This document shows, piece after piece, positions 22,260 to 33,589 of a DNA stretch of 64,000 nt. Every line of letters starts with the position of its first letter. The first letter of the stretch is position 1. The position numbers and the translations under genes were made by a program. The notes under the pieces were generated by a model that searched no databases, was not told the DNA's origin, and was given only the letters and a program-made list of their open reading frames with translations. The DNA lies in the NCBI GenBank assembly GCA_026874595.1, contig CM049307.1, forward strand, positions 44,947,678 through 45,011,677, in the 5' to 3' direction. The DNA comes from Sipunculus nudus. Taxonomy: Eukaryota; Annelida; Sipuncula; Golfingiida; Sipunculidae.

Positions 22260-24700
22260 GCTCTCGCAATTATAGACATGGAAGGTCTTCTGTGTACTAG
22301 CGTTTTGGGGCTCCTTAGCATAGGGACGCAACATAAGGGGAGCAGCATAAGGGCTGTGGTGATTAGGTCAATTCAGGGTCACGTCCAATTTAGTCGAATC
22401 CATCATTTCAGTGATTAATGTGAACCGGTTTGATTCTAAGAAAATTTACTTCAACGTACCATCCGTCAGATGAGTGAAGTTACCTGTCAGTTATCGAATA
22501 CGGCATATCCGAATTCCCCATTAGTTATAAACAAATAGAATCAAACGTTCGGGCAAACAAACAAAAGACGCCCCTGTCCATGTATCCACACGATCGGTAT
22601 CAGTTCAGTTTCAAAGCTTTTTGCAGAACCAGTATCCAAAACACACTGTGGTGCGGTTTATTTGTCCGATCTATTAACATTTTCCGATTCAGTCCACGTG
22701 CTAAGTTATGGCCAGAGCAAAGGTGTATCCTCAAAGAGATTAAGGCTTGACATAACTGACGACATACATACGACAGATTCGGGCCAGTTAATAGATATGT
22801 ATAGAAAACCATTACGGGTAGAATGAACTAACTGGTGGGCTAACTGCTCATATTAGTACCTTTTCCCGAAATGAGTGACGACTGTTTGGTTCAATTTATC
22901 CGACTCAGTAAGCAGTATATTGGGCTGGTAAGCCTCACTTGAGTCGTCATAAAAACCATACGGGTGAATTTACTGTGTTACGTAAACACTTAGTTCAGGG
23001 AAAAGAATTGGGCCGATCCAGGTTTTCGAACCCACATCTATGGCGCACATGTCCGGCGTTCCAGCCCTTTCCCAACGACATATTCGTCTGCTTTTATAAG
23101 CACCCTGTAACACACACCTTCTTTAGAGCGTTCTGTTGTTAGAAAAAGCTTAATTAACCCAGAAGTCACACTTTTTTTTGTGAACTGGATGGAAGTAATT
23201 ACCCAATTACTTCACACCGTCATTCCCTTGGTCCCAGATTTGGGCGTCCTCCCGGACAAGCCTCATTTACTACGTAAACATTTGCTCGGAGAAAAATATT
23301 GGGCCAATCCCGAGATTTGAAACCGTGTAGGTATGAGTCCGATTCTTCTCAGTGGGATTAACTTCAGGTGTCATCACAAACTGTCGTTATCGAGTATCAA
23401 CCCCAGTAATTTAGCTATTCCAGTATATTTGAAGCTATTCTTACCATAACACATGTTGTCCTGTATTGTCTAGCCAGGTATCAAGACTGAAATTACTACG
23501 ATTGAACAAAACAAAACCTTCAGGTATGGTAGCTGTAAACAAATGTTTCCTGTCTGAAGAATATTTCCAATATTATATATCAACCATCTGTTATTTATTC
23601 TTCTACAAATTATTTCATATGGAAATAAACCAATTAGTATGTATCACGCCTGAACATTTAAGAAGGCTAAACATTTTATTGTTTTGTTAACATGTAGCTG
23701 TTAATATGTGTTTCGATCGAAGAACATTTACTGTGTAACAAATATACTCAAATATTAATTCATTTTCCTTCTACAAAATGTATTTAATTTATGCGATCGC
23801 CTCCAAAAGCAACTTTCTCCCCCCCCCCCCACACACACACACACCAAACATCCGACCATAAATGTTTCACCTAGCCTTCTCTAAATAAATGGCCTGCAGT
23901 TCCAAACACAAGGAGACCGTGATGCACACACGTTCGTTTATTCTGGTGATTTAACATCTAATGGGCACAAGAGACGCAAATGATAGTGTCACCTACTGGT
24001 GGATCGCGTTACTACTATAAAACTATAAAATGAGATTTATCACTGAAACATTATTCAGTAACCAACCACCCAATTCCCTCCCCTGTTACCGAAAACGAGC
24101 AATAGTAGAGACAACTCAGATAATCCATTTAGCTTGACAAATCTGTTACCTGGGGCTATTATAGGCTTATTTTGACGAACGAGTCAGTTTTGGTAAACCA
24201 AACGTTGGATAGGGCGGAGGTCAATTTTTAGGGTTGAGGATTGGAATAAGTAGAGGTCATATATTGGCACGACTGTAACTGTACGCGTATGAGTGGCAAA
24301 TAATGGGGGGGGGGGGGAGGTGGGGGGGGGGGGTAAAATGTACGACCTCGGATACAAGGTTTAGATAAAAAAATAAATATGAGGTAAAAATATGTCACCT
24401 TTGATTCATATTTTGCCCAAAGATCAGTTTGAGAAAATTAGCCATATTGGAGATCTAGCATAAACAGTGACAAGAGGGATGATAACTGAGATTCGTTCAT
24501 GGAGTGCACGGACTTGGGTATAAGGTCACGGTCAAATATAAATATCAGGTGCAAATCTATGAACTAAGACTAATAATATTTCCAAATTTGAAATCGATGG
24601 TATTGCATTCGGGAAGACCTAAGTTGGTCCGCCCACATAATATTAATTTGAGTGTGGATATAAGCCTGCCTAATGAACTTCCGTTTTTCCATTAGGCCTA
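22260..24700. other. Non-coding unit A spacer with homopolymer tracts
   Basis: Collinear with 34490-34775 and 35909-37400 of unit B. It contains C- and CA-rich tract 23820-23845 and G tract 24306-24334. About 600 bases (near 22490-23100) have no match in unit B, while unit B has a LINE here. No gene was recognised. Confidence 0.5.
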
Positions 24701-24717
24701 CTATGATAAGGCTATTA

Positions 24718-24961
24718 TTCGAAATATCCTGTAACAAGAATAAACTTACTTCTAATCAATGTAGAACAATGGAAAAGTAATTTATCACCCTTTCAATGTA
24801 CAACTCGGCCTTATCATTAGAAATGTCCCGTAGCAACAAAACAACCTCCAAATAAGGTAGAAAAATGGAAATTTAATTTTCCAATCTCTCACTGTACAAC
24901 TCGAATTTTTATTTTAATAACCTTTAACAAAAATAAACCAACCTCTAATTAATGTAGACAA
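24718..24961 (-). repeat. Exon-edge minisatellite, array 1 (about 2.5 units of ~94 bp)
   Basis: Read on the minus strand each unit runs from an intron-like AT-rich part through TTGTTAC(A/G)GG into GATATTTCTAACGATAAGG and GTCGAGTTGTACAGTGAGAG. The last part matches the 5' edge of the sulfotransferase catalytic exon (encoding ISNDKVELYSER; compare ISYGTYELHKER in gene A). The array directly abuts, and has replaced the donor of, the orphan anchor exon at 24962-25096. Confidence 0.75.
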
Positions 24962-25096
24962 ATGTTGCCAAGACTTGATTTAATCTGCCCGGTTTATGGT
25001 AGGAAATCCAGATGAGAGGACATATTGACAATACAATGAATACTCTGAAAAATGAGCTGAACGTGAGCGACCTAGTCAGTGCTTTCTCAACATATC
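24962..25096 (-). pseudogene. Sulfotransferase C, orphan membrane-anchor exon
   Basis: After a TTTCAG acceptor the frame (with one base from the preceding exon, as in A) reads YVEKALTRSLTF, then a hydrophobic segment FIVLSICPLIWISY, clearly homologous to the anchor exon of A and B. The exon is cut at about 24962 where array 1 begins, so it has no donor, and no catalytic exon follows before gene A's own anchor exon. It is treated as a remnant. Confidence 0.75.
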
Positions 25097-25127
25097 CTGA
25101 AAGGCATTTATAAGGTCTGTAATAAAG

Positions 25128-25175
<48 letters not shown>

Positions 25176-26371
25176 CGGATTTTGGTGAAACTTTCAGATT
25201 AGTTGGCCAATGATACAAGGAACAATTGATTCAATTTTGGGCTGATCCGGATACAATCTGGATCCAGATTTATATATTTTTTCTTTATTTTATGCGTTCA
25301 TCTGGCGTGAAATCAGTAAACAAGGCTGCTCATTATCCCCATATAATCAACCTCAGGACAAGTTTTAGATCTGTTGAGACTATAATAGGCCGCTGGAATT
25401 GCTTGTTCATCCGTCACGCTACTTCAGCGGTTTTGAAGCAACCACTGTATACACAAAAGGCTTACCACATCGACCTGGACCTCTCGGAAATCCTCGGACG
25501 AATTTCTGTTCTCCCAAGACCATCCGAAGATGAGGCGAGGTGTTCCGAGTGGAACCCGGATCTCACACTAGAAGCACGCCTGTTTACTAAACACATGTTT
25601 AAACCGGGTGCCACTTGGTTTTTGTTTGTTTACATTTAGGCCTCCACGTCATCGATATTGCGCTGCAATGTAGTTCCACGAAATTTTACAAAATTTCAAA
25701 CAAAAAGACAATAATATTCTTGATAATTGTCATATTTGGAATACATGTTTTCAATACATGCTTAAAAGCGTGTGGAGTGAATCAATTTAAGCAGGAAGTT
25801 TATCCATGCTATTCATAGATGTACTTTCTGCGTGGAGAATGTCATATAATGAGCTGACTTGTTTACTGATCTGACATCGGAGGGCAGAGCATGCATTGTG
25901 AGTTTGCTGGCTTTCAATGTGGTTTTACTATCTGGATCTGCGATTTTTTTAAAAGGGAAAATGTTGCATTTCTGAAAATGCTTATGGGGTAATGAGCTGA
26001 CTTTGCGGAGGCCTGGATTCTCTGAGTACATTTCTTGTTTCCTATGCTACGATTTGCTAGAACAAACAAATTAACGCACGTTGTGTTTTCCGACAATTTC
26101 CTACGACAACGTAACCCTTGAACCTTGTACAATTAAATATCTGGATTCAGTTTGTGATTCAGAATGTGATAATTGTCGGTACATTACGGTCATGTCATTA
26201 ATTTCTTCTCAAAAAGCTATTAAAGTACTTCATTGAAAATTTGGCTGGAACTGTGCCAAAAGGCAAGTAGTTATTTATCAGATATGAAGGTTGTCTGGAT
26301 AAACATCCAGTCATGGTGGAGGCATCCTCCTTCTCCTTTTCCCCTAAAGTATTTGATTTACTCAGAAACAC
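25097..26371. other. Spacer with (AT)n and dispersed repeats
   Basis: (AT)n at 25131-25172 is followed by a dispersed repeat beginning GAACGGATTTTGGTGAAAC. A 137-codon plus-strand frame at 25226-25639 starts inside that repeat and matches nothing I recognise. The stretch 25830-26030 repeats AATGAGCTGACTT. Confidence 0.45.
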
Positions 26372-26560
26372 CTAACACGGTTGGATTTCTTTCCTACGAT
26401 GTGCCTCAAATATTGACGGCTTTCTACCACAGTCCTTAAGAAATAACGATAACATGGCCTTGTGCACAGCGTCAGTGCCTGGTACTTTGACTAATGTTTC
26501 CTTTATTACAATATGTTTCATTGTTTGTGATCCCCTTTGGTATTCTGCAACCACGCTACA
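26372..26560 (-). CDS. Hypothetical exon conserved with 42227-42357
   Basis: The minus-strand frame includes CSVVAEYQRGSQTMKHIV and KVPGTDAVHKAM. The duplicate at 42227-42357 reads CSVVSEFRKASQTMIHIV and KIEGTDAVFKAI, so the frame and many residues are kept while bases have changed, as expected for a coding exon. I do not recognise the protein. It lies in the same orientation as the sulfotransferases, about 1.3 kb upstream of remnant C. Exon limits are not defined, and a stop in this copy follows EIQPC. Confidence 0.35.
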   Translation of the reverse strand, partial: CSVVAEYQRGSQTMKHIVIKETLVKVPGTDAVHKAMLSLFLKDCGRKPSIFEAHRRKEIQPC

Positions 26561-29500
26561 TATGCTGTTTTAAATTTGTTGTCTGTGCGATAAAGTCCAT
26601 GTTTTTTTATTATGACGAAACCCATTTCCTGAGATTTCTTACTCTACGACATATCACGACATTGCTCTCACACGCAATGAGTTCCTTAGATTTTCTACAA
26701 TATCCATTGCTAAACAACCAGTGTCAAACCACACTGCTAATTATGACTGCAAAGAGTGCTATAACTAGCGTAAATAATATTACAAAAGAATAGACTACCA
26801 CGAACAAGGGGTAGTCCTATTTGTTGTAGTTTGTTAATTTGTAATATGCAAGTAAAAAGTTGTATAAACATTTAATTAAAGAAAAAGCGAAATGTGACGG
26901 GATCAGGCTCGTGATAACTTACAAAATACCACAGAAAGCACAGAAAATTCCAGATCGCTTACATATTGCCAAAGTAATGAACATTTCCCTTCGTCTGTTT
27001 GTCCTCGCTTTACCAAAGATGGACAGAGTTCTAGATATTTACTCGCGATATTGCTTATTTTTGTTTCACAGTAAACGACGAGACTCGCAATTGTGAAACA
27101 GAAAACTCATCCAATTCTACGAAATGGCAAACACTAGACTTGTCTAGCATAAGGTAAGACGGTTAAATTTATATCCGTATTTTGGTTCATTCTGTCTTGA
27201 CAACAAACGAAACACCTACTTCAATTGTGTCAATTGTATCTTTTGCTACCCAATGCAAATAAATTGACTTTTCCAGCATAAATAGATACCCAGTTATAAG
27301 CATTACATAGAAATCTCGCTTAATCTCATTTGCAGTTGTGTTAGAAGGTTTATCAATGTTTGCCAAAGAAGATACCATTGAACTCTCGACTTCTGTGATA
27401 CTTCAAAACAAGTGGGCCAGGGTCAGCAATTAGAATAGACCAGTGGGATCTTAACATGAAAAGAAAACAAGGCCATGGTTTAAATGTAGGGCTTAGAAAG
27501 AAGGGGAGTAGTGTTCATATTGAAATCCGTATGTCATCCTGCAAGCTTTGAACTGGTAGCCATGTGAACTGTGCGGGTCTGTGTGGTGAGGAAAGGACAA
27601 ATGGACATTTCGTTACTGCCTGCAGGAGATCATGAATAAAAATTATTGTCAATGGAGACAAAGTAGGATACCCTCCCCACATTCGCAGGCATCTTCAAGG
27701 AAGGTCAGCAATCGTGTGGGAAGGGGAAGGACTGGCGTATAGGGCAATATGGGTCGATCGGTATAGTTAAACTAATCGTGATAGTCTTCACAGTGTTTGA
27801 TAAATAACAAAAAAAAATATTGTGCTTTAATTTCAATGCATATCGATGAACTTTACTAACAGCACAGCAGTCTATAGAGGTATTTATAGACAAATACCGT
27901 TGAAAAAACTATATTCTGTCAGCTTTTACCCATTTCTTGCCATGAGACTTTTACATACCCAAGAGAACCTTGACCCGGGGTAAATACATTCCGAGCAGTA
28001 TGCAGAACGAATTCTCAATTTAAATTCTCGTTTCTCTGCGTTTCTCGTTCCGTATACGGTTCACATATGGCAAAAAAGTGATTAATTGAAAAATAATTGA
28101 GGTATTTTTATTATTGAAACTTGCATTGGCATACCGCACACCCCGTGCCAACTGATCGGAGCACATGATGATCTGACCGTCGGACAAGATGACCGTTATT
28201 GTTGACGTTGACAGGCGCGTAAGGGAGCTTATGTGATGACACTAGACAAAGTCTGCACATGTGAAGAAATGTGCAAACAAAGATCATAGACCCCTTTGAT
28301 GTACTAAGTTCAGCTAGAGCTCAGTGCCGCCACATGCCGGATCAGGGTCAACTCGAGTGGAGCAGAACATTTCATGAAGTAGACCAGATTAATTAGAAAT
28401 AGGAGCCGACAACTGAGGAGCAGTGAATGGGCAACCGCTGTGGATACTGAGCTGGGTTGCGTTGGATGGGAATCGATTAAGATTAAGCATTGATAGCGAT
28501 TTCTTGCAATAGAAGGCATGTAGTACGTTTAACACAAAACACAAAACATCAGGTTCTGGACTTAAATGATCATGATGCCATATGATTCAGTATGAAAATG
28601 TGTAACATAAATACTCATGTTTAGTTATGCGTGATATATCGCTCTATAAGGAAATATTATTCATCCAGTGCGCATCCTTACCATACCCCATGATGTCTTG
28701 TCTTGCCTGATTTCAGAACTGAGTATTCCTAAAAGATACAACAAATAATGTTCTTGTTCAGCAATGGTGGACAGATGTTTTTTAGAGAACATTACTTCGG
28801 TAATAGATATATGAAATTGCTTCTTACTTTGACTTCAAAATATGTATATCATACAAACAACCTTCGCGTTTGCCTTTTACTGCTCGGCCGATTAATGCTT
28901 AATCGATGGCAATCAATCATAACCTGAGACAAAAAAGAGACAACAATGGTGTTCCCAAGTCATAACAGCTCCTTAGATTCCTCAAGGGATAGGTTAATGG
29001 ACCAACATTTTAGTAATTTGTAACTACAGGCGTTTATATTTCTTGGAACGCGGAAACATTTCTGCAGCAAGGCAAGCACATATGAAAAGCAAAGCATTAC
29101 ACAGAAAGTCGCAATATTTTGACCTTTTCATTACTTTAATACTTGCTCATGTACATTATATTTGACGATGGTCGCACTTGACATTTGTCATAGAACTCCG
29201 TGGCACCGTCTCAAATATGTACGTTGTTGACCTTAAAGTGTCGGGAATGATGTAAAGTGTGCCCTAAAGGGGTAATATTCCTTATTTCTCCACAAACAAG
29301 AGATATTCCGAATTGATTTTTGAAGGCAATATCACAACACCATCTATCGGCAACTGAATTTGTGTATCTAGGCAGAACAAAGTTGTTTACACTGAATCAA
29401 GGCCTGAAGAAGGATGTGCAAGAAGAGGACACACAGTCCCGGATGGAGCCAAACAAAGTTAACGTAAATTTCAAAATGTCGAAACAAACATGTTTGTTCT

Positions 29501-29742
29501 TTTATATCTTAACATTTTCAGAGCCTTCTAGAGTCCGACATTACAAAATGCTAAGTTCTTCCAAGACCATCAACAAACACAAATTTATTCTAAGAATGAA
29601 ATATGTAAATGGCAAGGTTTGAAATAAACTTTTTCTTATATATTTCTCATTAATTTTAAAATAGCTGTAATATGTTATTCCTATGGCCTGTCCAACAAAA
29701 TGTTCATCTGTCACGATAGTATTCCTGTGTTATATATTGATA
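26561..29742. other. Duplicated spacer (partner 42400-44880)
   Basis: Collinear matches include CGCACACCCCGTG(C/T)CAACT (28138 and 43834) and GCAGAACAAAGTTGTTTACA (29372 and 44483). The open frames differ between copies, so no gene is called. Confidence 0.55.
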
Positions 29743-30024
29743 TTAAATAATATTAGTCTTATCATAGTAAACACCATCTGTCGTATTTATAATAAAACTA
29801 AACTGTTCTTCATCTGCAGAATAATGAACATGTAGGCTAAGCTTGCATTTTTGGTTAACAGAGTCCATAGAACAATATATTATGTGTGGCTCAACCCAGA
29901 TAAAGGAACATTTCAGCTGCTCATCATGCTTTCTATTACAATCAATAAGAAGCATATCTGTGTGACTATAGATAACTGTTCTTTTACTACATTTCAGCTC
30001 GTCATTTGAGCCATAAACTTTCAT
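29743..30024 (-). CDS. Hypothetical 93-residue frame, partly conserved in duplicate
   Basis: The minus frame encodes five cysteines in a beta-strand-like sequence ending near SLHVHYSADEEQFSFIINT. The duplicate near 44885-44945 keeps SLHVHYSANGDRFSFIINT in frame and then shifts. This suggests an exon of an extracellular domain, with the duplicate decayed. Exon borders and family are unknown, and it could also be chance. Confidence 0.3.
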   Translation of the reverse strand: MKVYGSNDELKCSKRTVIYSHTDMLLIDCNRKHDEQLKCSFIWVEPHIIYCSMDSVNQKCKLSLHVHYSADEEQFSFIINTTDGVYYDKTNII

Positions 30025-30349
30025 TCAAATTAAATTCCAATTCATACAAAATTACATTCAATTCCAATTTTAATTCAGAATTGACCATAGGTTTTACAGT
30101 ACCTTCATTCTAATACAGATTGGTCAAATATTTGACCAATTTGGTTGGTTGAGATGATATTGGTAGATTTAACCAACACATGGGTTATTTCAACCAACTG
30201 GTTGGTTATGTGCATTAATCAGAACGATTGGTAATTTTGAAGAATTCTTCGATCATTTAGTTGCATATATTAAAAAAATAACTGGTTATGTAAAGAATGG
30301 TTGATTTTTCCAATTTATTGGTTATTTTTTACCTTTCGATTGATCAAGG
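30025..30349. other. TTGGTT/AACCAA palindrome-rich DNA
   Basis: Dense short palindromes of the same kind as inside the neighbouring element at 30350-30849, probably an older related copy. Not coding. Confidence 0.45.
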
Positions 30350-30849
30350 ACTGTCCAAACAGATTGGTCAGTTTTACATAAGACACAAACATATTGCTGG
30401 CCAGTTGCAAGGGAAGCAAGCTTAACTGTCTGATGCGAGCGGTCACAGGTTCGATTCCACGATTTAGCGAATTGTGTTTCCCCTTGAAACCAGCACCGAA
30501 ACAACCGAGATCTAAAGAATGGCTTGTAGCAAGACTTCCATCCAATCCGGAGAATAAAACAACTAAAAAGGAGTGAAAGTAGCAGTACACACGTTAACAC
30601 GTTAACGTGTCCACTGGTCTCACCAACTGAAATTGGTTGATATGACCAATATCTGACCTGATTTAACTAATTTGTTAGTGATATATTAACCAAGATATTG
30701 GTAAAACAGACCACAATTTTCAACAAAAATTCAACCAAAAAAGATTGGTTGCTGTGACCAACAGATTAGTTGGACACATACCAACCAACTATATTGGTTA
30801 ATAAATAATCAATAAATTGGTCATTTCAACCAATCTGTTTTTAGACAGT
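30350..30849. mobile_element. Non-autonomous TIR element (~500 bp) with internal tRNA-like head
   Basis: The left end reads ACTGTCCAAACAGATTGGTC and the inverse of the right end reads ACTGTCTAAAAACAGATTGG. Between them is the tRNA-like B box at about 30446-30456 (GGTTCGATTCC) and palindromic TTGGT..ACCAA motifs. Unit A has the interior (16440-16890) but a less clear left end. Confidence 0.5.
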
Positions 30850-31299
30850 GCATGACACAAATAAATAAATCTAAAGCGGTGCGCGAGACTCATGCAATCA
30901 CAATATGATTCATGGTCACCTGTGCGCCATTATACTATATAAATACTTTTGTTAATGTTCACCTTTGCGCCATTATACTATATAAAATACCTTTGTTATA
31001 ATGTCTCATTTAAAACTGCTGTAAAATATTCGCTAAAAAATCGCTATTTTATAAACCTTGTCACAGTTTAAAATAAATTTTACTTCAGAATTTCAAATGT
31101 TACCTTACTCATCTGTTTGACGAGCCACATTTTATAACCCCATTGTTGATACAAAATATGTAAAACAATATATTAGAAAATTTTGTCTCATTTCAGGATA
31201 TAACTGATGAGAAAACATAAGCCAGCTCTGTCGAAGTTACTGTCGGCGAGTATTGGTATATAGTGTCTTTTATATAGTGTCTCAAATTTTAAACGTATC
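30850..31299. other. AT-rich DNA between TIR element and satellite, unit B
   Basis: Collinear with 16890-17390 in unit A. It includes a short local duplication of TGCGCCATTATACTATATAAA (first at about 30925, again near 30968). No gene. Confidence 0.5.
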
Positions 31300-31740
31300 T
31301 ATATGCGTATTAATATATTGACCCATCCAAATTTTAAGTGTATCCGTGCAATTGATATATTGACTTATTCAAATTTTAAGTGCACACGTGCGTATCGTTT
31401 TATTGATCGATAAAAATTTTGTGTATCCGTGCGCATTAATACATTGATCAATCTGAATTTTGAATGTATCCATGCGTATCAAAATTTTGACCCATCCCAA
31501 TTTTAAGTGTACCCGTGCATATTGATATGTTTACCCATCCCAATTTTGAGTGAATACGTGCGTATTGATATATTGACCAATCTTAATTTTAAACGTAGAC
31601 GTGCGTATTGATATATTGACCCATCCCAATTTTAAAAGTAACCGTGCTTATTGATATACTGACCCATCCCATTTCGAGTGTATACGTTGGCACTGATATA
31701 TTGACCCATCTTAATTTTACGTTGATCCTTGCGTATTGGC
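31300..31740. repeat. ~43-bp satellite behind sulfotransferase B
   Basis: About ten units of GATATATTGACCCATCCCAA followed by TTTTAAGTGTATCCGTGCGT. The array ends 78 bases from the stop codon of gene B. Confidence 0.85.
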
Positions 31741-31817
31741 TTACACCGAAATTGCTAAGGATTAAACAATAACATACCTCAAACATACTCATTTTAACAC
31801 CCTTTGGTGATTGAAAC

Positions 31818-33565
31818 CTATTCCAAATAGTTTGTATACCCAAACAGTTTCATGTCAAAGGCAAGAATGTTTTCGAGTTTTGCCTTAGTTTCCTTTGATA
31901 GATTATTGAAAGCGTCGAGTTTGAGCGATTTTCTTCGAGATTTCATGACTTTAAGGTAATTCTCCAGACCTCCGGCACTTGCAAGTTGCTCATCAATCAC
32001 CCCTTGGCAGAAGCTCCCCCATATTTTCGGTGAAAATATATGGTTAAGTACGTCCGAGGGGAGTGCCGGCATTTGAGCTGATGGATCAACTACACCACCA
32101 CTTTTCCATGTCCGCCAGTTTTTCTCCATTATAATTTCTGGACTGTCACATGAGTTGTTGACTTGGTTGTTTTTCCCATGAAACCGACAAATGGCTTCAA
32201 ACATCCACTTACTTTTCAAGGTGTCATTTGATACCGGTGTACCATTTTTTATTTTGGTCGAAAGATATGCAAAATCAGCTGTAGCAGATTCCAACTTGAC
32301 AATTATGTCATAATTGATTCCACAAACGTTACATAGGTTATAGTATGGGAGGAAATGGGGATCAGATAGTCTATCCCTTTCCATGAGGTCTATGACATAC
32401 TGAATAAATTCTGCAAAGGTCACATTGTGACCACATCGGTAAGAAACAGGGTCTGCTCCTTGTCGATATCTTTGAATTATTTTCTTACCGATCCCCACAT
32501 ATCGAAAATGTGGTCTTATAAATTTGTCAGTGTACCCTGACCACAGCCTGTCGTAAGGGTGGCGAACTGATGTAACTTTGAGATAATGCTTCAGGATTGA
32601 CTCTCGTTCCTCATATGAGTACGTCCATAATCGTTTACCTTGATTTTCCAAACATGTGTGTCTCCAGAAGACCGATCCCGCCTTTGGGATGACGCAGAAA
32701 AGCAGGTTCTTTCTTTCATCAAAATAATATGTCCAATTTTTTGAGGGACGTTTTATGGTGTAGTAGTTGTTAATTGTTTTACATACATTTCGTACCCTGC
32801 TGAGTCGCTCCCTGTGTAGCTCGTAGGTACCGTAAGAAATTCCCTATCAAAACAAAGAATATTTAAATCTATATACGAAAGTATATTTAATTTCTTAATA
32901 ACCTTCATTTCAAAATTGAAAGCAGCCATTTAAAATACTATTAACAATAGAATATTCAATAAAGGTGGGCCTTCCTTTCAATTGTTATAAAACCGTTATG
33001 CTTTGACATAATGTTTCACCAGGGTTTTTTTTGTTTCAGTTGAGCTTTAATAACATATAATTTATCATATTTATTTTGTTTATTTTTGATGTGACATTTG
33101 TATTATAATAAAAATTATATTTGACGTAAATTATCCGCTGTATCCAGCAAATCATGTTATCCTATATTTATTTCCGTCTTCGAAGATAAATTGTCAATAG
33201 TGGTATACGCTTTATGAAAGGTTGATTGAATGAAAATAATAACTAAATGTTTGGGAGCAGTCATGGAAACAACCCGTTAAATCAATGGTACGGCTTATTG
33301 TGTTTGTTATACGAATTGCTTAAAAATAGCAACTTTTTTCATAGTTCAAGGACCAAATTTATTGAAATAAAACCAGGCAGTTTTATTTTACATACCTGCG
33401 ACCAAGTATTTTCCATTTGGCCCAGAGTTATAACTCTCACTATGGATACCTGCCCAAACCTCTGGTGGGAAATCCAAACGAGAGCTGTACAAATTGCGAT
33501 GAACAAGAATGTTTTGAGACAGGACCTAAATGTCAGCAGCCTCGACACAGCCTTTTTTATATATT
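31818..33565 (-). CDS. Carbohydrate sulfotransferase B (Golgi type II membrane protein), two visible exons, intact
   Basis: Same architecture and role as gene A. Anchor exon 33396-33565 (hydrophobic TFLFIAICTALVWI, donor GTATG) joins catalytic exon 31818-32843 in phase 0; the latter encodes 341 residues to the stop. The PAPS-binding motifs are CVIPKAGSVFW and VRHPYDRLWSGY. One residue is inserted relative to A near the STKIKNGTPVSND stretch, where both proteins keep an N-glycosylation sequon (NGT here, NVT in A). In this copy there is no in-frame ATG before the TTTCAG acceptor, which supports a separate upstream first exon for both genes. Both motifs are complete, so it is probably functional. 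Confidence 0.85.
32844..33395 (-). other. Intron of sulfotransferase B
   Basis: GTATG donor at 33395 and TTTTGATAG acceptor before 32843. Shorter than in A but collinear. Confidence 0.75.
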
Positions 33566-33589
33566 CTGAAATATATTCATACAACTATA

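Noticed and set aside
25226-25639. Plus-strand frame of 137 codons
   Set aside because: Starts in a dispersed repeat next to (AT)n, has no recognisable domain or conserved duplicate.
31589-31843. Minus frame with repeated GWVNISI motifs
   Set aside because: Translation of the 43-bp satellite running into the end of sulfotransferase B.
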